Positions 45,305 to 54,562 of a DNA stretch of 64,000 nucleotides are shown one piece after another. Below the pieces are notes generated by a model. That model did no database searches. It was given only the letters and a program-made list of their open reading frames with translations, and had not been told where the DNA came from. The DNA is from Ignavibacteria bacterium (lineage in GTDB: Bacteria; Bacteroidota; Ignavibacteria; Tepidaquicellales; Tepidaquicellaceae). The DNA lies in assembly GCA_041649015.1 (NCBI GenBank), contig JBAZNU010000003.1:434001-498000 (forward strand). Direction: 5' to 3'. The translations under genes and the position numbers were made by a program. Position 1 is the first letter of the stretch. Every line of letters starts with the position of its first letter.

Positions 45305-47034
45305 AGAAAATTATAATGAACATTGGGCTATTTACGGTATTAGTAGCCGTACTTGTTTTTATTTACGGCTCAATGGATATAAAAGAAAACAACGCCGTTA
45401 CTCAAGTAAAAGCAAAACAAGAAATTCTTGTACCTGTTCAGAAACTTGAAGTTATGATAAACGAAAGCAAATCAAAGTATAGATTCGATAATATAAATTT
45501 ATTCGAATTTCAAAATACCCCTTTCACCAAGAATGACATAAATAGAGATATTAAGAAAGCAGCTAATTTAAAGATTGATAAATCTTCTCTCGCAAATTTA
45601 TACAGAAATAAGAACCAGTTTATTACTTTAACTATACCAATTGATTCGAAAAATTCTCTGACACTTGACCTTAAAGAAGTTCAGCTTCTATCAGATGATT
45701 TTAAATTAACTTTAGGAGAAGGAGGTAATCAGAATTTCAACAAAGGAGTATATTATCGCGGATTAGTAAACGGTGAGAACAATTCTTTAGCAGCTATAAG
45801 TATATTTGAGAATCTCGTTATGGGGGTTGTTTCCAGCGAATTAGGTACTTTCAACATTGGTCCCATTAATGATAACTCGAACAATACTAATTATATTATT
45901 TATAATGAAAAAGACCTTCTCGTTAATAATGATTTTAAATGCAAAGTTGATGGTCTTGATATGCATTTATACAAAACTGATGAAAACCTTTCCTCCCATA
46001 AAGAAACAGGTGATGCGATTACAGGAAGGCTGCCGGTAAAAATTTATATCGAAGCGGATTATAAACTATATCAGGATAAAGGTTCTGATATAAATGCAGT
46101 TGGAAATTTCATTTCAGGATTCTACAATTCAGTAGCGACAATTTACCAGAATGAATTTATTCCCATACAAATTTCTGCGATAGTTGTCTGGGATACACCC
46201 GATCCATACAGATTCCTGAGCGATTCGTACACGTATCTGTTGAAATTCGGAGGAAACAGGAGGGACAATTTTAATGGTGACCTTGCTCAATTGTTAAGTT
46301 CGAGACCTCTTAATTTAGGTGGTATTGCATGGATTGGAATGCTTTGCGGAAGCTATAATACACAGGACAGCTCTGGAAGATTTTCATTCTGCAATATTGA
46401 TCCGACATACTTCAGTTATCCAACTTATTCGTGGACTGTAATGGTGGCAACACATGAACTCGGTCATAATTTTGGTTCTATGCATACACATGCTTGCTGG
46501 TGGCCGACAAGATTGAATGCAATAACAGCAATTGATTCCTGCTATTATGCCGAAGGTAATTGCTTTAGCGGGACCAAGCCTACAATCGGTACTATTATGG
46601 GTTATTGTCATTTACAGGAAGCAAATGGCGGGAGTATAGACCCAAGACTCGGTTTTGGTTCAATGCCCGGTGATACTATCAGATTAAGATACAATCAGTG
46701 CAGCAAGTTTGGTGGCGTCATAAACTCTTCAGAAGCTCCGACTATGTTTGCTTTGATGCAAAATTTTCCAAATCCGTTTAATCCTACAACTACAATACGA
46801 GTTGCATTGCCAGAAAATTCCTCTGTGACACTGAAAGTTTATGATATTAATGGAAGGGAAGTTGCCACTTTATTAAACAATGAAATTTCTTCTATTGGCT
46901 TCATCAACTACATATTTAATACGAGTGTTTATAATCTTTCAAGCGGCGTATATTTTTATAAAGTATTTGCTTCTGATCTAAACACAAAATCTTTAAAATT
47001 CACTGAAGTTAAACGAATGATTTTACTCAAATAA
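45301..47034 (+). CDS. Secreted M12-type metalloprotease with T9SS sorting domain
   Basis: The 577-residue protein has an N-terminal hydrophobic signal, a propeptide-like region to about 240, and a reprolysin-like catalytic domain with the extended zinc motif HELGHNFGSMH (His385, His389, His395). The Met-turn is plausibly TIMGYCH. The final 90 residues are a T9SS type A tail (NFPNPFNPTTTIRVALP to KRMILLK). It should act at the surface or outside the cell; its substrate is unknown. The ATGA overlap couples it to the lipocalin-like gene, and a lipoprotein gene follows after 3 nt. Confidence 0.92.
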   Translation: MKKIIMNIGLFTVLVAVLVFIYGSMDIKENNAVTQVKAKQEILVPVQKLEVMINESKSKYRFDNINLFEFQNTPFTKNDINRDIKKAANLKIDKSSLANLYRNKNQFITLTIPIDSKNSLTLDLKEVQLLSDDFKLTLGEGGNQNFNKGVYYRGLVNGENNSLAAISIFENLVMGVVSSELGTFNIGPINDNSNNTNYIIYNEKDLLVNNDFKCKVDGLDMHLYKTDENLSSHKETGDAITGRLPVKIYIEADYKLYQDKGSDINAVGNFISGFYNSVATIYQNEFIPIQISAIVVWDTPDPYRFLSDSYTYLLKFGGNRRDNFNGDLAQLLSSRPLNLGGIAWIGMLCGSYNTQDSSGRFSFCNIDPTYFSYPTYSWTVMVATHELGHNFGSMHTHACWWPTRLNAITAIDSCYYAEGNCFSGTKPTIGTIMGYCHLQEANGGSIDPRLGFGSMPGDTIRLRYNQCSKFGGVINSSEAPTMFALMQNFPNPFNPTTTIRVALPENSSVTLKVYDINGREVATLLNNEISSIGFINYIFNTSVYNLSSGVYFYKVFASDLNTKSLKFTEVKRMILLK

Positions 47035-47037
47035 AAT

Positions 47038-47493
47038 ATGAAAAATTATATATATATAATATCAGCGTTTGCAATCTTATCCCTCATTTATTCAGGCTGT
47101 ACAAACTGCTCGGAAAAAGAAGTTGTTTACAGTCCTTTTGTAAAATCTTTTTTAGGTAATTATAATTTTAAGATGACTGATTCAATCGGAAATACATTGG
47201 TCGAAGGGATAATCAGCCCCAAAGATTATGTTGACCCTAATATTGTCGGTACTTATACTGTTACAAACTTTATTGAAAGCAGTTTTAAATCCGAAATTTA
47301 TCAATCAGGTAGTTTTACAGGAATTCTGGACGAAAAAACTAAAAAAGCATTTGTTAATTTGAACCCCAAAGTTGCCGATAATAACATATTTCTGAGGCTT
47401 GAAGTGTTTGGTAATGAGTTGAAAGGAACCTGGGAAAAGTCAACTGTGATGGGTCTTAAAGGCAAGGGTAATTTTAATGCTTCAAAGAATTAA
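47038..47493 (+). CDS. Lipoprotein of unknown function
   Basis: The 151-residue protein has a lipoprotein signal with Cys in YSGCTNCSE. The mature part is beta-rich with repeated GxLVEG/GxFTG-type strands, resembling a small lipocalin-like barrel. It is 3 nt after the metalloprotease and belongs to the same three-gene operon, which ends at a strong hairpin. Confidence 0.75.
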   Translation: MKNYIYIISAFAILSLIYSGCTNCSEKEVVYSPFVKSFLGNYNFKMTDSIGNTLVEGIISPKDYVDPNIVGTYTVTNFIESSFKSEIYQSGSFTGILDEKTKKAFVNLNPKVADNNIFLRLEVFGNELKGTWEKSTVMGLKGKGNFNASKN

Positions 47494-47514
47494 TTAATTT
47501 TTCAGAAATTATAA

Positions 47515-47553
47515 AAAGCAGCAAAGATTCTTAAAAATCTTTGCTGCTTTAAA
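47515..47553 (+). terminator. Terminator hairpin after the metalloprotease operon
   Basis: AAAGCAGCAAAGATT and AATCTTTGCTGCTTT form a perfect 15-bp stem with a 6-nt loop, 21 nt past the stop. The T-tract is short on the plus strand. Confidence 0.85.
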
Positions 47554-47572
47554 AAATAAACGTTTTCAATTT

Positions 47573-48013
47573 ATGTCAAATAACGAACTCAACAGAAGAG
47601 ATTTCTTAATAAAAAGCGCTAAGACAATTGCTGTAGGTGCATTTGCGATCAGTTCTTTCGACGTACTAAAACTTATGGCATCATCCGAGTTCTATGAAAA
47701 TCACGAAAGGACAGTAGAGAAAATCATTAATGTGGGCGACTATCCTACTCTCGCAAACGTCGGCGGTTATGCAATGATTACAGAAAAAGTAATTGTAATA
47801 AGAAAATCCTCATCTAAATTTATTGCAATAAATATTGTTTGCACACACAAGAAATGTGATGTAGATTATGACGGAAAAGGGTTTGAATGTCCTTGTCACG
47901 GTTCTACTTTTAACGGTAATGGAAAAGTTCTGGAAGGACCTGCTACAAAAAACCTTAAATCTTATAAAGTAACGTATAATTCATCTGATAACACTCTTAC
48001 AATAAACATGTAA
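47573..48013 (+). CDS. Tat-exported Rieske [2Fe-2S] protein
   Basis: The 146-residue protein begins with a twin-arginine signal (NRRDFLIKSAKTIAVGAFA). The Rieske cluster ligands are CTHKKC (Cys, His) and CPCHGSTF (Cys, His). Folded export by Tat is normal for such clusters. No cytochrome b gene is adjacent, so it is not obviously part of a bc1 complex; it may be a stand-alone periplasmic electron carrier. It lies 14 nt before glgA, without a known functional link. Confidence 0.92.
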   Translation: MSNNELNRRDFLIKSAKTIAVGAFAISSFDVLKLMASSEFYENHERTVEKIINVGDYPTLANVGGYAMITEKVIVIRKSSSKFIAINIVCTHKKCDVDYDGKGFECPCHGSTFNGNGKVLEGPATKNLKSYKVTYNSSDNTLTINM

Positions 48014-48027
48014 TATTAAACCGCATT

Positions 48028-49461
48028 ATGAAAGTATGTTTTATTACGAGCGAGTGTGTACCTTACGTTAAAACCGGCGGACTTGCTGATGTTAGCGGTT
48101 CACTTCCTGAAGCATTAAACAAAAACAATGCAGAAGTAAGAATATTCCTTCCTCTTTATGACATTATAGATCGAAACAAAAATGAAATTATACCGGCAGA
48201 AGGATTGTCGGATTCTGTTGTGATAAAAGGAAACAGTCATGATTATAATGTTTTTCATACAAGACACAACGGAATTCTTGATGCTTTCTTTATAGAATGT
48301 CCCAAATATTTTAATCGTGGTGTTGTTTATACGAGTGATAACGATGAAAATGAACGGTTTATACTTTTTCTGCACGCAGTATTAAAAACACTTCAGAAAT
48401 TAAAATGGGTGCCGGATGTTTTTCATTGCAACGATTGGCAGTCGGCTTTGATTCCTGCAATGCTGAAACTGCAATATTCATGGGATGCTCTCTTTCAAAA
48501 ATCAAAGACACTATTATCAATACATAACATAGGTTATCAGGGAATTTTCACCGAAGATTCCGTGGTTAAAGCCGGATTCGAAAATAGTTTGTTTGTACTC
48601 GGGGGACCTTTTGAGTTTAATGGATTCGCTAATTTTCTTAAAGCGGGAATATATTACGCTGACGTAATATCTACAGTTAGTCCAACTTATGCTAAGGAAA
48701 TTCAGACTCCTGAGTTCGGTTCAGGTCTTGATGGAGTTCTTCGTTCACGCGGAGGAAATGTTTACGGAATTCTGAACGGGATAGATTACAACGATTGGAA
48801 TCCGCAGACAGATAAACTTATAAAGAAAAATTATGCATTCACAACCTTAAAGGATAAATACGAGAACAAGAAACATCTGCTTGAGATATCTGGTCTTGAA
48901 GCCGACGTGAATATTCCTCTCTTTGGAATTGTATCCCGGCTTGCATGGCAGAAGGGATTTGAATTGATACTTGAATTAATGAACAAGCGAATTGACGAAA
49001 ACTTTAGGTTAGTGATACTTGGTGCTGGTGAAAAGAAATATGAAGGTGCATTTTCCGCTTTGATGAATAAGTATCCAGACAAAGTTAAAATATACATAGA
49101 GTATAATAACGTAATAGCTCATCTGATAACAGCAGGGTCGGATTTTTTCTTCATGCCGTCAAGATACGAACCTTGCGGACTGAACCAGCTGTACAGCCTT
49201 AATTACGGAACTCTTCCGATAGTAAGAAATGTTGGCGGACTTGCTGATACAGTGATTGATATTGAAAATGAAAACGGAAATGGCTTTTCATTTAACGAGT
49301 TTGAACTGGCGGGTCTTGAATATTCATTCGATAAAGCATTAAGATTGTATAAAGATAAAAATAAAATGAAGACTGTTATTAAGCGGGGCATGTATTCTGA
49401 TTTCAGCTGGGACAAGTCAGCAAAGGAATATCTCAAACTTTATGAACAAATTACTTCTTAA
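48028..49461 (+). CDS. glgA: Glycogen synthase, ADP-glucose type (GT5)
   Basis: The 477-residue enzyme adds glucose from ADP-glucose to glycogen. It starts MKVCFITSECVPYVKTGGLADV, with the KTGGL substrate loop; it contains HNIGYQGIF and the C-terminal domain motifs ILGAGEKKYE and PSRYEPCGLNQLYSLNYGTLPIVR. Length is normal for bacterial GlgA. It pairs functionally with glgP at 37111-39204. Confidence 0.95.
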   Translation: MKVCFITSECVPYVKTGGLADVSGSLPEALNKNNAEVRIFLPLYDIIDRNKNEIIPAEGLSDSVVIKGNSHDYNVFHTRHNGILDAFFIECPKYFNRGVVYTSDNDENERFILFLHAVLKTLQKLKWVPDVFHCNDWQSALIPAMLKLQYSWDALFQKSKTLLSIHNIGYQGIFTEDSVVKAGFENSLFVLGGPFEFNGFANFLKAGIYYADVISTVSPTYAKEIQTPEFGSGLDGVLRSRGGNVYGILNGIDYNDWNPQTDKLIKKNYAFTTLKDKYENKKHLLEISGLEADVNIPLFGIVSRLAWQKGFELILELMNKRIDENFRLVILGAGEKKYEGAFSALMNKYPDKVKIYIEYNNVIAHLITAGSDFFFMPSRYEPCGLNQLYSLNYGTLPIVRNVGGLADTVIDIENENGNGFSFNEFELAGLEYSFDKALRLYKDKNKMKTVIKRGMYSDFSWDKSAKEYLKLYEQITS

Positions 49462-49462
49462 A

Positions 49463-50692
49463 CTAAATTGATTTGTTTATCAGTTTATTCCTCAAAACAA
49501 CGATTGCTATGATGGTTATAAGTGTCATAAAAATTGATCCCGAAATAAATGGATAGTGATAATCAAATTTGTCATAAATAAATCCGCCCCAAAGCGGACC
49601 CAGAAATCTTGCAAGAGAGCTTAATGACTGGTTTATGCCAAGCACCCCCCCCTGATCCTGTCTGCTGACATTCTGTGAAATTAAACCAAGTGCCATCGCA
49701 TTGTTTAAACCATTACCAAAAGCGAGTACTGTCAGGACTGCAAGAAGAATCCAGACGTTTGAAGAGAATGGTATAAAAAACAGCCCAATTGCAACGAGTA
49801 CATTTCCGAATATGACAGATTTATCTTCACCGATATATTTCTTAAATGGTTTAATAAGTGTGGACTGCACTATTGCTGCAATTATTCCAAGGAAGGATAA
49901 AAGATATCCTGTCTGTTCTTCATTCATATCCAAACCATCTTTTCTCTCAATAAAATATTGGAAATTTCCGAATATGTTTGCGAATGAAAACGTAATAAAG
50001 AAGAAAATGATAACGTAAATTCCTACATCTTTATGTTTTAATACATCATTAACGGCTTTCAGATTAACAATTTTCACGTCTTTGAAGCTAAAATTCTTTC
50101 TATTACTTAACCTTAAATCATCTGGAAGCGTTTCCTTAAAAATGGCAACACAAACAACAAGAGAAATAAGTGAAAATATTGCCGAGAATATTAACGGTAC
50201 TCCGTAACCGAAATAGTGTGAAAGAAATCCGCCGAGTGCAGGACCGAACACAAAACCCAGACCGAAAGCAGCACCAATAATTCCCATTCCCTTGGAACGA
50301 TCTTCGGGAGTTGTCACATCAGATACTACTGCCTGTGCAGCGGAGAGGTTGGCTGAAAAGAACCCTGCAAAAGCCCGTGCTGTAAAAAGCAAAGCAACTG
50401 AGGGTATTACATTCGTGAAAACAAGTGCCATTAATGTATAAGCAATCACGTTTCCCGCAAGTGACATTTTTAAGATTGGTTTTCTTCCATAAACATCAGA
50501 CAACGAACCCCAGACCGGAGTAAAAATAAATTGCATTAAAGAGTATATTCCCGTCAGCAATCCGATTTCAGTTTTGCTCATTACAAGAACTTTTTCAGTG
50601 AAGAAGGGAAGTACGGGTATAATTATTCCAAAACCAAGAAGGTCAATAAAGATTACGAGAAATATTACAAACAATGCCCTTTTGTTGTTCAT
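49463..50692 (-). CDS. MFS transporter, TetA-like drug/metabolite exporter
   Basis: The 409-residue protein has twelve predicted membrane helices and the MFS motif GSLSDVYGRKPIL between helices 2 and 3. The motif C-like GAAFGLGFVFGPALGGFL in helix 5 is typical of antiporters that export drugs (TetA group). Substrate is unknown. It is 3 nt downstream of the M50 protease gene and convergent with glgA (1-nt gap). Confidence 0.9.
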   Translation of the reverse strand: MNNKRALFVIFLVIFIDLLGFGIIIPVLPFFTEKVLVMSKTEIGLLTGIYSLMQFIFTPVWGSLSDVYGRKPILKMSLAGNVIAYTLMALVFTNVIPSVALLFTARAFAGFFSANLSAAQAVVSDVTTPEDRSKGMGIIGAAFGLGFVFGPALGGFLSHYFGYGVPLIFSAIFSLISLVVCVAIFKETLPDDLRLSNRKNFSFKDVKIVNLKAVNDVLKHKDVGIYVIIFFFITFSFANIFGNFQYFIERKDGLDMNEEQTGYLLSFLGIIAAIVQSTLIKPFKKYIGEDKSVIFGNVLVAIGLFFIPFSSNVWILLAVLTVLAFGNGLNNAMALGLISQNVSRQDQGGVLGINQSLSSLARFLGPLWGGFIYDKFDYHYPFISGSIFMTLITIIAIVVLRNKLINKSI

Positions 50693-50695
50693 AGG

Positions 50696-51694
50696 TTAAA
50701 ATCCCTCGCTGACAGGTATTGGACAGAAAGAAACCACAAAGATAAAATATGAGAACCATCCGAGGATAATTCTTGACCTTCCGAGAGGCTCGTTTAAATC
50801 TCTGCAAACAGGCGGATGTTTTATTTTAATTATAAAAAGTATTAGTAATGCCCAAACGAGCCAGTTGATTGAACCGATTGTAATATTAATATTTAATAAC
50901 GGCAATATTCCGATAAATCCAAAAAACAGCAATGTGTAGAAAACAACATATCCAACATACTTTGATTTCTCGCCAAACATTGTGTACGAAATATGGCCGC
51001 CGTCGAGCTGTCCGACAGGCATCATATTGAGAGATGTAATTAACAGACCGAACCAGCCCACGCATAAAAAGGGATAGTGGTAAATTTCATTCATAGGGGG
51101 TATGAATACGGTGTTGTTTAAAGAAAATAACTTCTCCAGAACAAGAAATACGACGTTGTATCCGAACGTTAAACCGCCCGTAGGTATTCCTGTATTAGAA
51201 TATTCAGGGTGTATCTGATATAAATAATCAATAGGAGGCAGAGTAGCAAAGCCTATGACGAGAAAGATTATTGTTAAAATCCAGCCTGCGATAGGTCCAG
51301 CAATTCCAACATCGAACAAAGACTTTCTTGAATGATTCGGTGAAAGCATCTTTATTACTGCACCCATTGTTCCGAAAGGATTAAGGAACAGGAACGGAAA
51401 AGGTATATAATAAGGAAGCGTAACTTCAATTTTATGAAACCTTGCTGCAAAGTAGTGACCGAATTCGTGTGCGGTTATCACGCTGAGAATGAGTATTGAA
51501 TATGTTAATCCTTTGGTAAAATTATCAAGCTGATAAGGGTCTATGTTTTGCCATCCGACACCTGCCAGAGTTGTTGTAAAAAATGTAAGAAGAAAGAGTA
51601 GTATGTTTATTAAGAATAGAGGTTTTTTTCTTCTATTGTTATAATCACTGCGTACATCCTCTGCTTGATAATAGTTTTCGTTTGAATCCTGCAT
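50696..51694 (-). CDS. M50 site-2 protease family membrane metalloprotease
   Basis: The 332-residue protein has about seven membrane helices, the zinc motif HEFGHYFAAR and the third ligand in GQLDGGH. Site-2 proteases cleave substrates within the membrane, often anti-sigma factors. No PDZ domain is visible, so it belongs to a PDZ-less group. Its target is unknown. It probably shares an operon with the MFS gene 3 nt downstream. Confidence 0.9.
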   Translation of the reverse strand: MQDSNENYYQAEDVRSDYNNRRKKPLFLINILLFLLTFFTTTLAGVGWQNIDPYQLDNFTKGLTYSILILSVITAHEFGHYFAARFHKIEVTLPYYIPFPFLFLNPFGTMGAVIKMLSPNHSRKSLFDVGIAGPIAGWILTIIFLVIGFATLPPIDYLYQIHPEYSNTGIPTGGLTFGYNVVFLVLEKLFSLNNTVFIPPMNEIYHYPFLCVGWFGLLITSLNMMPVGQLDGGHISYTMFGEKSKYVGYVVFYTLLFFGFIGILPLLNINITIGSINWLVWALLILFIIKIKHPPVCRDLNEPLGRSRIILGWFSYFIFVVSFCPIPVSEGF

Positions 51695-51785
51695 TAATAA
51701 AAATAAATTTATTCTAATTGAAAATCAATTTTATAAAGAACCTTTAAATTGACTGTAATAATTCATAATTTGCATAAAAATTATA

Positions 51786-52721
51786 TTGGACAGCACCGAA
51801 AACAGGAATGAAAACAGCAGAATAAAAGCTCCGCTTGCTAACATGCAGCCCGCGTTGTTTGTAGTTCTTTCTTTGATGGTTGTATTCATCTCATATCAGA
51901 TTTTCGGAGGACTCTTGAGTTTGTTCATATACGGTGATGACCTTAAAACACTCGATACAGATGTTAATACAGCGAGAATAATAATATCCTTCTCGCAGTT
52001 CATGTTCATCCTGGTTCCTGTGCTTTTGCTAAATATGCTGCAGGGAACCAGACCAAAAGAAACATTCCGGCTGAATAAACCAAAGCAGTCGGTGTTCTGG
52101 CTTGGAATTGCAGGTATGGTAGTTGTTCAGCCTGCCATACAGTCTTTTATGTATCTGCAGAACTTATTGCTTAAATCACTGCCGTTTGGTGGAGAGGCAA
52201 TAAAACAGATAAAAGAATTGATGGATGCACTTGAGGCAGTTACTCTTAATCTTGTGAATGCACACAGTATAGGTGAATTTGTGCTTGTTGCTTTTGTGAT
52301 AGCAGTAACTCCTGCAATATGTGAAGAGTTTTTCTTCAGAGGTCTTGTTTTTCATAACTTTGAACGTACTATGATAAGCAGTAAAGCAGTATTCCTGACA
52401 GGTTTTATATTTGCTGTATTTCATTTTCATCCTTTTAACCTGATTCCTTTAATTCTGCTCGGTTATTATCTGACGTATGTAGTCTATTATTCAAGCAGTA
52501 TTTTAACCGGGATAGCTGTTCATTTTGTGAATAATTTTCTTTCGGCTTATCTTGTATTCCGTTACGGTAAAGAGGGATTCGAGAATCCTGAAGGTACAAT
52601 ATATGATAATATGCCTCTGATTGTTACAGGAATAATTTCATTTGTTTTGTTTATAATAATTCTGTTCTTTATAAAGAACAAGGGTACCGAAAATAAAGAT
52701 AAAATTGTGATTGATGTCTAA
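51786..52721 (+). CDS. CPBP family (Rce1-like) intramembrane protease
   Basis: The 311-residue protein has about eight membrane helices and the CPBP motifs EEFFFRG, FAVFHFHPF and a late HFVNN, which carry the catalytic Glu and His residues. It starts with TTG at 51786; an ATG at 51843 is the alternative. Substrates are unknown. It overlaps cdsA by 8 nt, so both are cotranscribed. Confidence 0.88.
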   Translation: MDSTENRNENSRIKAPLANMQPALFVVLSLMVVFISYQIFGGLLSLFIYGDDLKTLDTDVNTARIIISFSQFMFILVPVLLLNMLQGTRPKETFRLNKPKQSVFWLGIAGMVVVQPAIQSFMYLQNLLLKSLPFGGEAIKQIKELMDALEAVTLNLVNAHSIGEFVLVAFVIAVTPAICEEFFFRGLVFHNFERTMISSKAVFLTGFIFAVFHFHPFNLIPLILLGYYLTYVVYYSSSILTGIAVHFVNNFLSAYLVFRYGKEGFENPEGTIYDNMPLIVTGIISFVLFIIILFFIKNKGTENKDKIVIDV

Positions 52722-53502
52722 TACAACAACAAGAGTATTAATTGGTGTAATAGGAATTCCGCTGATTCTGTTTTTAGTCTATGCGGGCGGTTATGCTTTC
52801 TTTGCATTGGTATTGTTGATTCAGTCCTTATGTTTTTATGAACTCATTATAATGTTCAGACAAAAGGATTTAATGACCGATATTTATACTACGGTTTTAT
52901 TGTCAATAATTACATTAACATTTCACGTATATTATCCTGAATACTTTAATTCAATTTTTATTACTGCTTTACTTTTCACCTTTCTTCTAATAGCATTAAG
53001 CAGTAAGGAAAACAAAGTTAAAACAGCAGGGCTGGTTTTATTCGGACTCGTATACATCACGATACCTTTTACTTTGCTTTTTGAGCTTGGAAAAAACTAT
53101 CTTTTAGTTTACCTGCTGTTATTCCTTATCTGGGCTAATGACAGTTTTGCTTTTTTCGGAGGCAAGTATTTTGGCAGACACAAGTTTTCCAAAATTAGTC
53201 CGAATAAAACCGTTGAAGGTCTGATATGCGGGTTTATATTTACAGTTGTAACATCGATTGTTTTCCATTTCATAATAAAAGAAATCACGTTGACGGACAG
53301 TCTCGTAATAGGAGGTCTTGTGAGTGTAATGGCTCCTACGGGAGATTTGTTCGAGTCATTCCTGAAGAGATACACAGGAGTAAAAGATTCATCGCATTTA
53401 ATCCCGGGACACGGAGGGATACTGGACAGGTTCGACAGTTTAATATTCTGCACTCCTTTTATATATATTTATTTTAAACACATAAAATATTTAATAAATT
53501 AA
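52714..53502 (+). CDS. cdsA: Phosphatidate cytidylyltransferase
   Basis: The 262-residue membrane enzyme makes CDP-diacylglycerol from phosphatidate and CTP. The CdsA signature is intact near the C-terminus (FLKRYTGVKDSSHLIPGHGGILDRFDS), including the catalytic Asp residues, and about seven membrane helices precede it. ATG at 52714 is preferred to TTG at 52711. Confidence 0.95.
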   Translation: MSNTTTRVLIGVIGIPLILFLVYAGGYAFFALVLLIQSLCFYELIIMFRQKDLMTDIYTTVLLSIITLTFHVYYPEYFNSIFITALLFTFLLIALSSKENKVKTAGLVLFGLVYITIPFTLLFELGKNYLLVYLLLFLIWANDSFAFFGGKYFGRHKFSKISPNKTVEGLICGFIFTVVTSIVFHFIIKEITLTDSLVIGGLVSVMAPTGDLFESFLKRYTGVKDSSHLIPGHGGILDRFDSLIFCTPFIYIYFKHIKYLIN

Positions 53503-53552
53503 CTTGAATGAGAAAATTAATTTTATAATTTTAACTTAAACTGATTTCAATA

Positions 53553-53999
53553 TTGAAAAGAAGCAAAGAAAAGAAGAAAGAAAAGAATAATCTAATGGAA
53601 CCGTATGACGACGACGTCATGAACGACCCTGAGGATAATGAAAAGTATTCAACAGACGATGAAGATCTTTTAGAGGAAGAAAGGAAACTCTTAAGTAAGA
53701 AACCCAGAGCAAAGTTAGTAAGCGTTTATGAACTAATCGGAAAACCGGGGAAGTACAGCAAAGACGGAACTATTGATAAGAAGAAATATCTCGAATTACT
53801 ATCCTTAATAGAAAAGCATAACGTTCTCGTTCATTTCAACAGTGAATACTCAATTAAGGAAAAATACGAGTTTATAACGAATGAAGTATTTGCACAGTTC
53901 GTGGAAAACGACAAAGGAAAGACAAGCAAGGTTTTTGTTTACGAAGATTACCATCCGGATAAATACTCAGATATTGAAGACGAGGAGGAGTATACCTGA
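53553..53999 (+). CDS. Charged soluble protein of unknown function
   Basis: The 148-residue protein has a very basic first 12 residues, an acidic stretch (PYDDDVMNDPEDNE) and a folded-looking C-terminal two thirds (LVSVYELIGKPGKYSKDG; KYLELLSLIEKHNVLVHF), then an acidic tail (DIEDEEEYT). No signal or membrane segment. It starts with TTG; an internal ATG at 53595 would remove the basic head. I do not recognise the family. Its stop immediately precedes the start of the thioredoxin-like gene. Confidence 0.6.
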   Translation: MKRSKEKKKEKNNLMEPYDDDVMNDPEDNEKYSTDDEDLLEEERKLLSKKPRAKLVSVYELIGKPGKYSKDGTIDKKKYLELLSLIEKHNVLVHFNSEYSIKEKYEFITNEVFAQFVENDKGKTSKVFVYEDYHPDKYSDIEDEEEYT

Positions 54000-54551
54000 T
54001 TGGCACTCCTTAGCAGTAATCCGGGAAATCTCGGCTCACATATTATTGACTTTAACCTAAGAGGAACTGACGGCAAATATTACAGCGCAGGCAGTTTTCA
54101 AAGCTCAAAGGTTCTTGTCCTGATTTTCATGTGCAATCATTGCCCTTACGTAAAAGCTGTTATCGACAGGTTTGTAAACCTGCAGACAAAGTACGTTGAT
54201 GATGGAGTTCAGTTTATCGGTATTAATCCAAACGATACCGAATTTTATCCGGAGGACTCATTTGAGAATATGATAAATTTTGCCAAAGAAAGAAAAATTA
54301 ATTTTCCTTATCTTGCAGATGAGACACAGCAGACGGCAAGGGATTTCGATGCAGTTTGTACCCCAGATATTTACCTGTATGACTTGAACAGAATACTAAA
54401 GTACAGAGGCAGACTTGATGATAACTGGAAAGAAGAAGAGAAGGTAACAAGTCATGACCTTGACGATGCAATAAAGTCGATTTTACTCGGAAATGAAATC
54501 AGAAAAGAACAGGTTCCTTCGATGGGCTGTTCAATAAAATGGAAGAAATAA
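54000..54551 (+). CDS. Thioredoxin-fold redoxin family protein
   Basis: The 183-residue protein is an AhpC/TSA-Redoxin-like thioredoxin fold. The active-site motif is CNHCPYVK; the later CTPDIYLYD (cis-Pro region) and GCSIKWK tail match the thioredoxin family proteins common in Bacteroidota. It should act as a disulfide reductase or peroxiredoxin-like protein; the partner is unknown. It starts with TTG directly after the upstream stop. Confidence 0.88.
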   Translation: MALLSSNPGNLGSHIIDFNLRGTDGKYYSAGSFQSSKVLVLIFMCNHCPYVKAVIDRFVNLQTKYVDDGVQFIGINPNDTEFYPEDSFENMINFAKERKINFPYLADETQQTARDFDAVCTPDIYLYDLNRILKYRGRLDDNWKEEEKVTSHDLDDAIKSILLGNEIRKEQVPSMGCSIKWKK

Positions 54552-54562
54552 AATATAACTAT

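Noticed and set aside
49463..50692. Tetracycline resistance gene call for the MFS transporter
   Set aside because: Only general TetA-group MFS motifs are visible; substrate cannot be assigned from the sequence.
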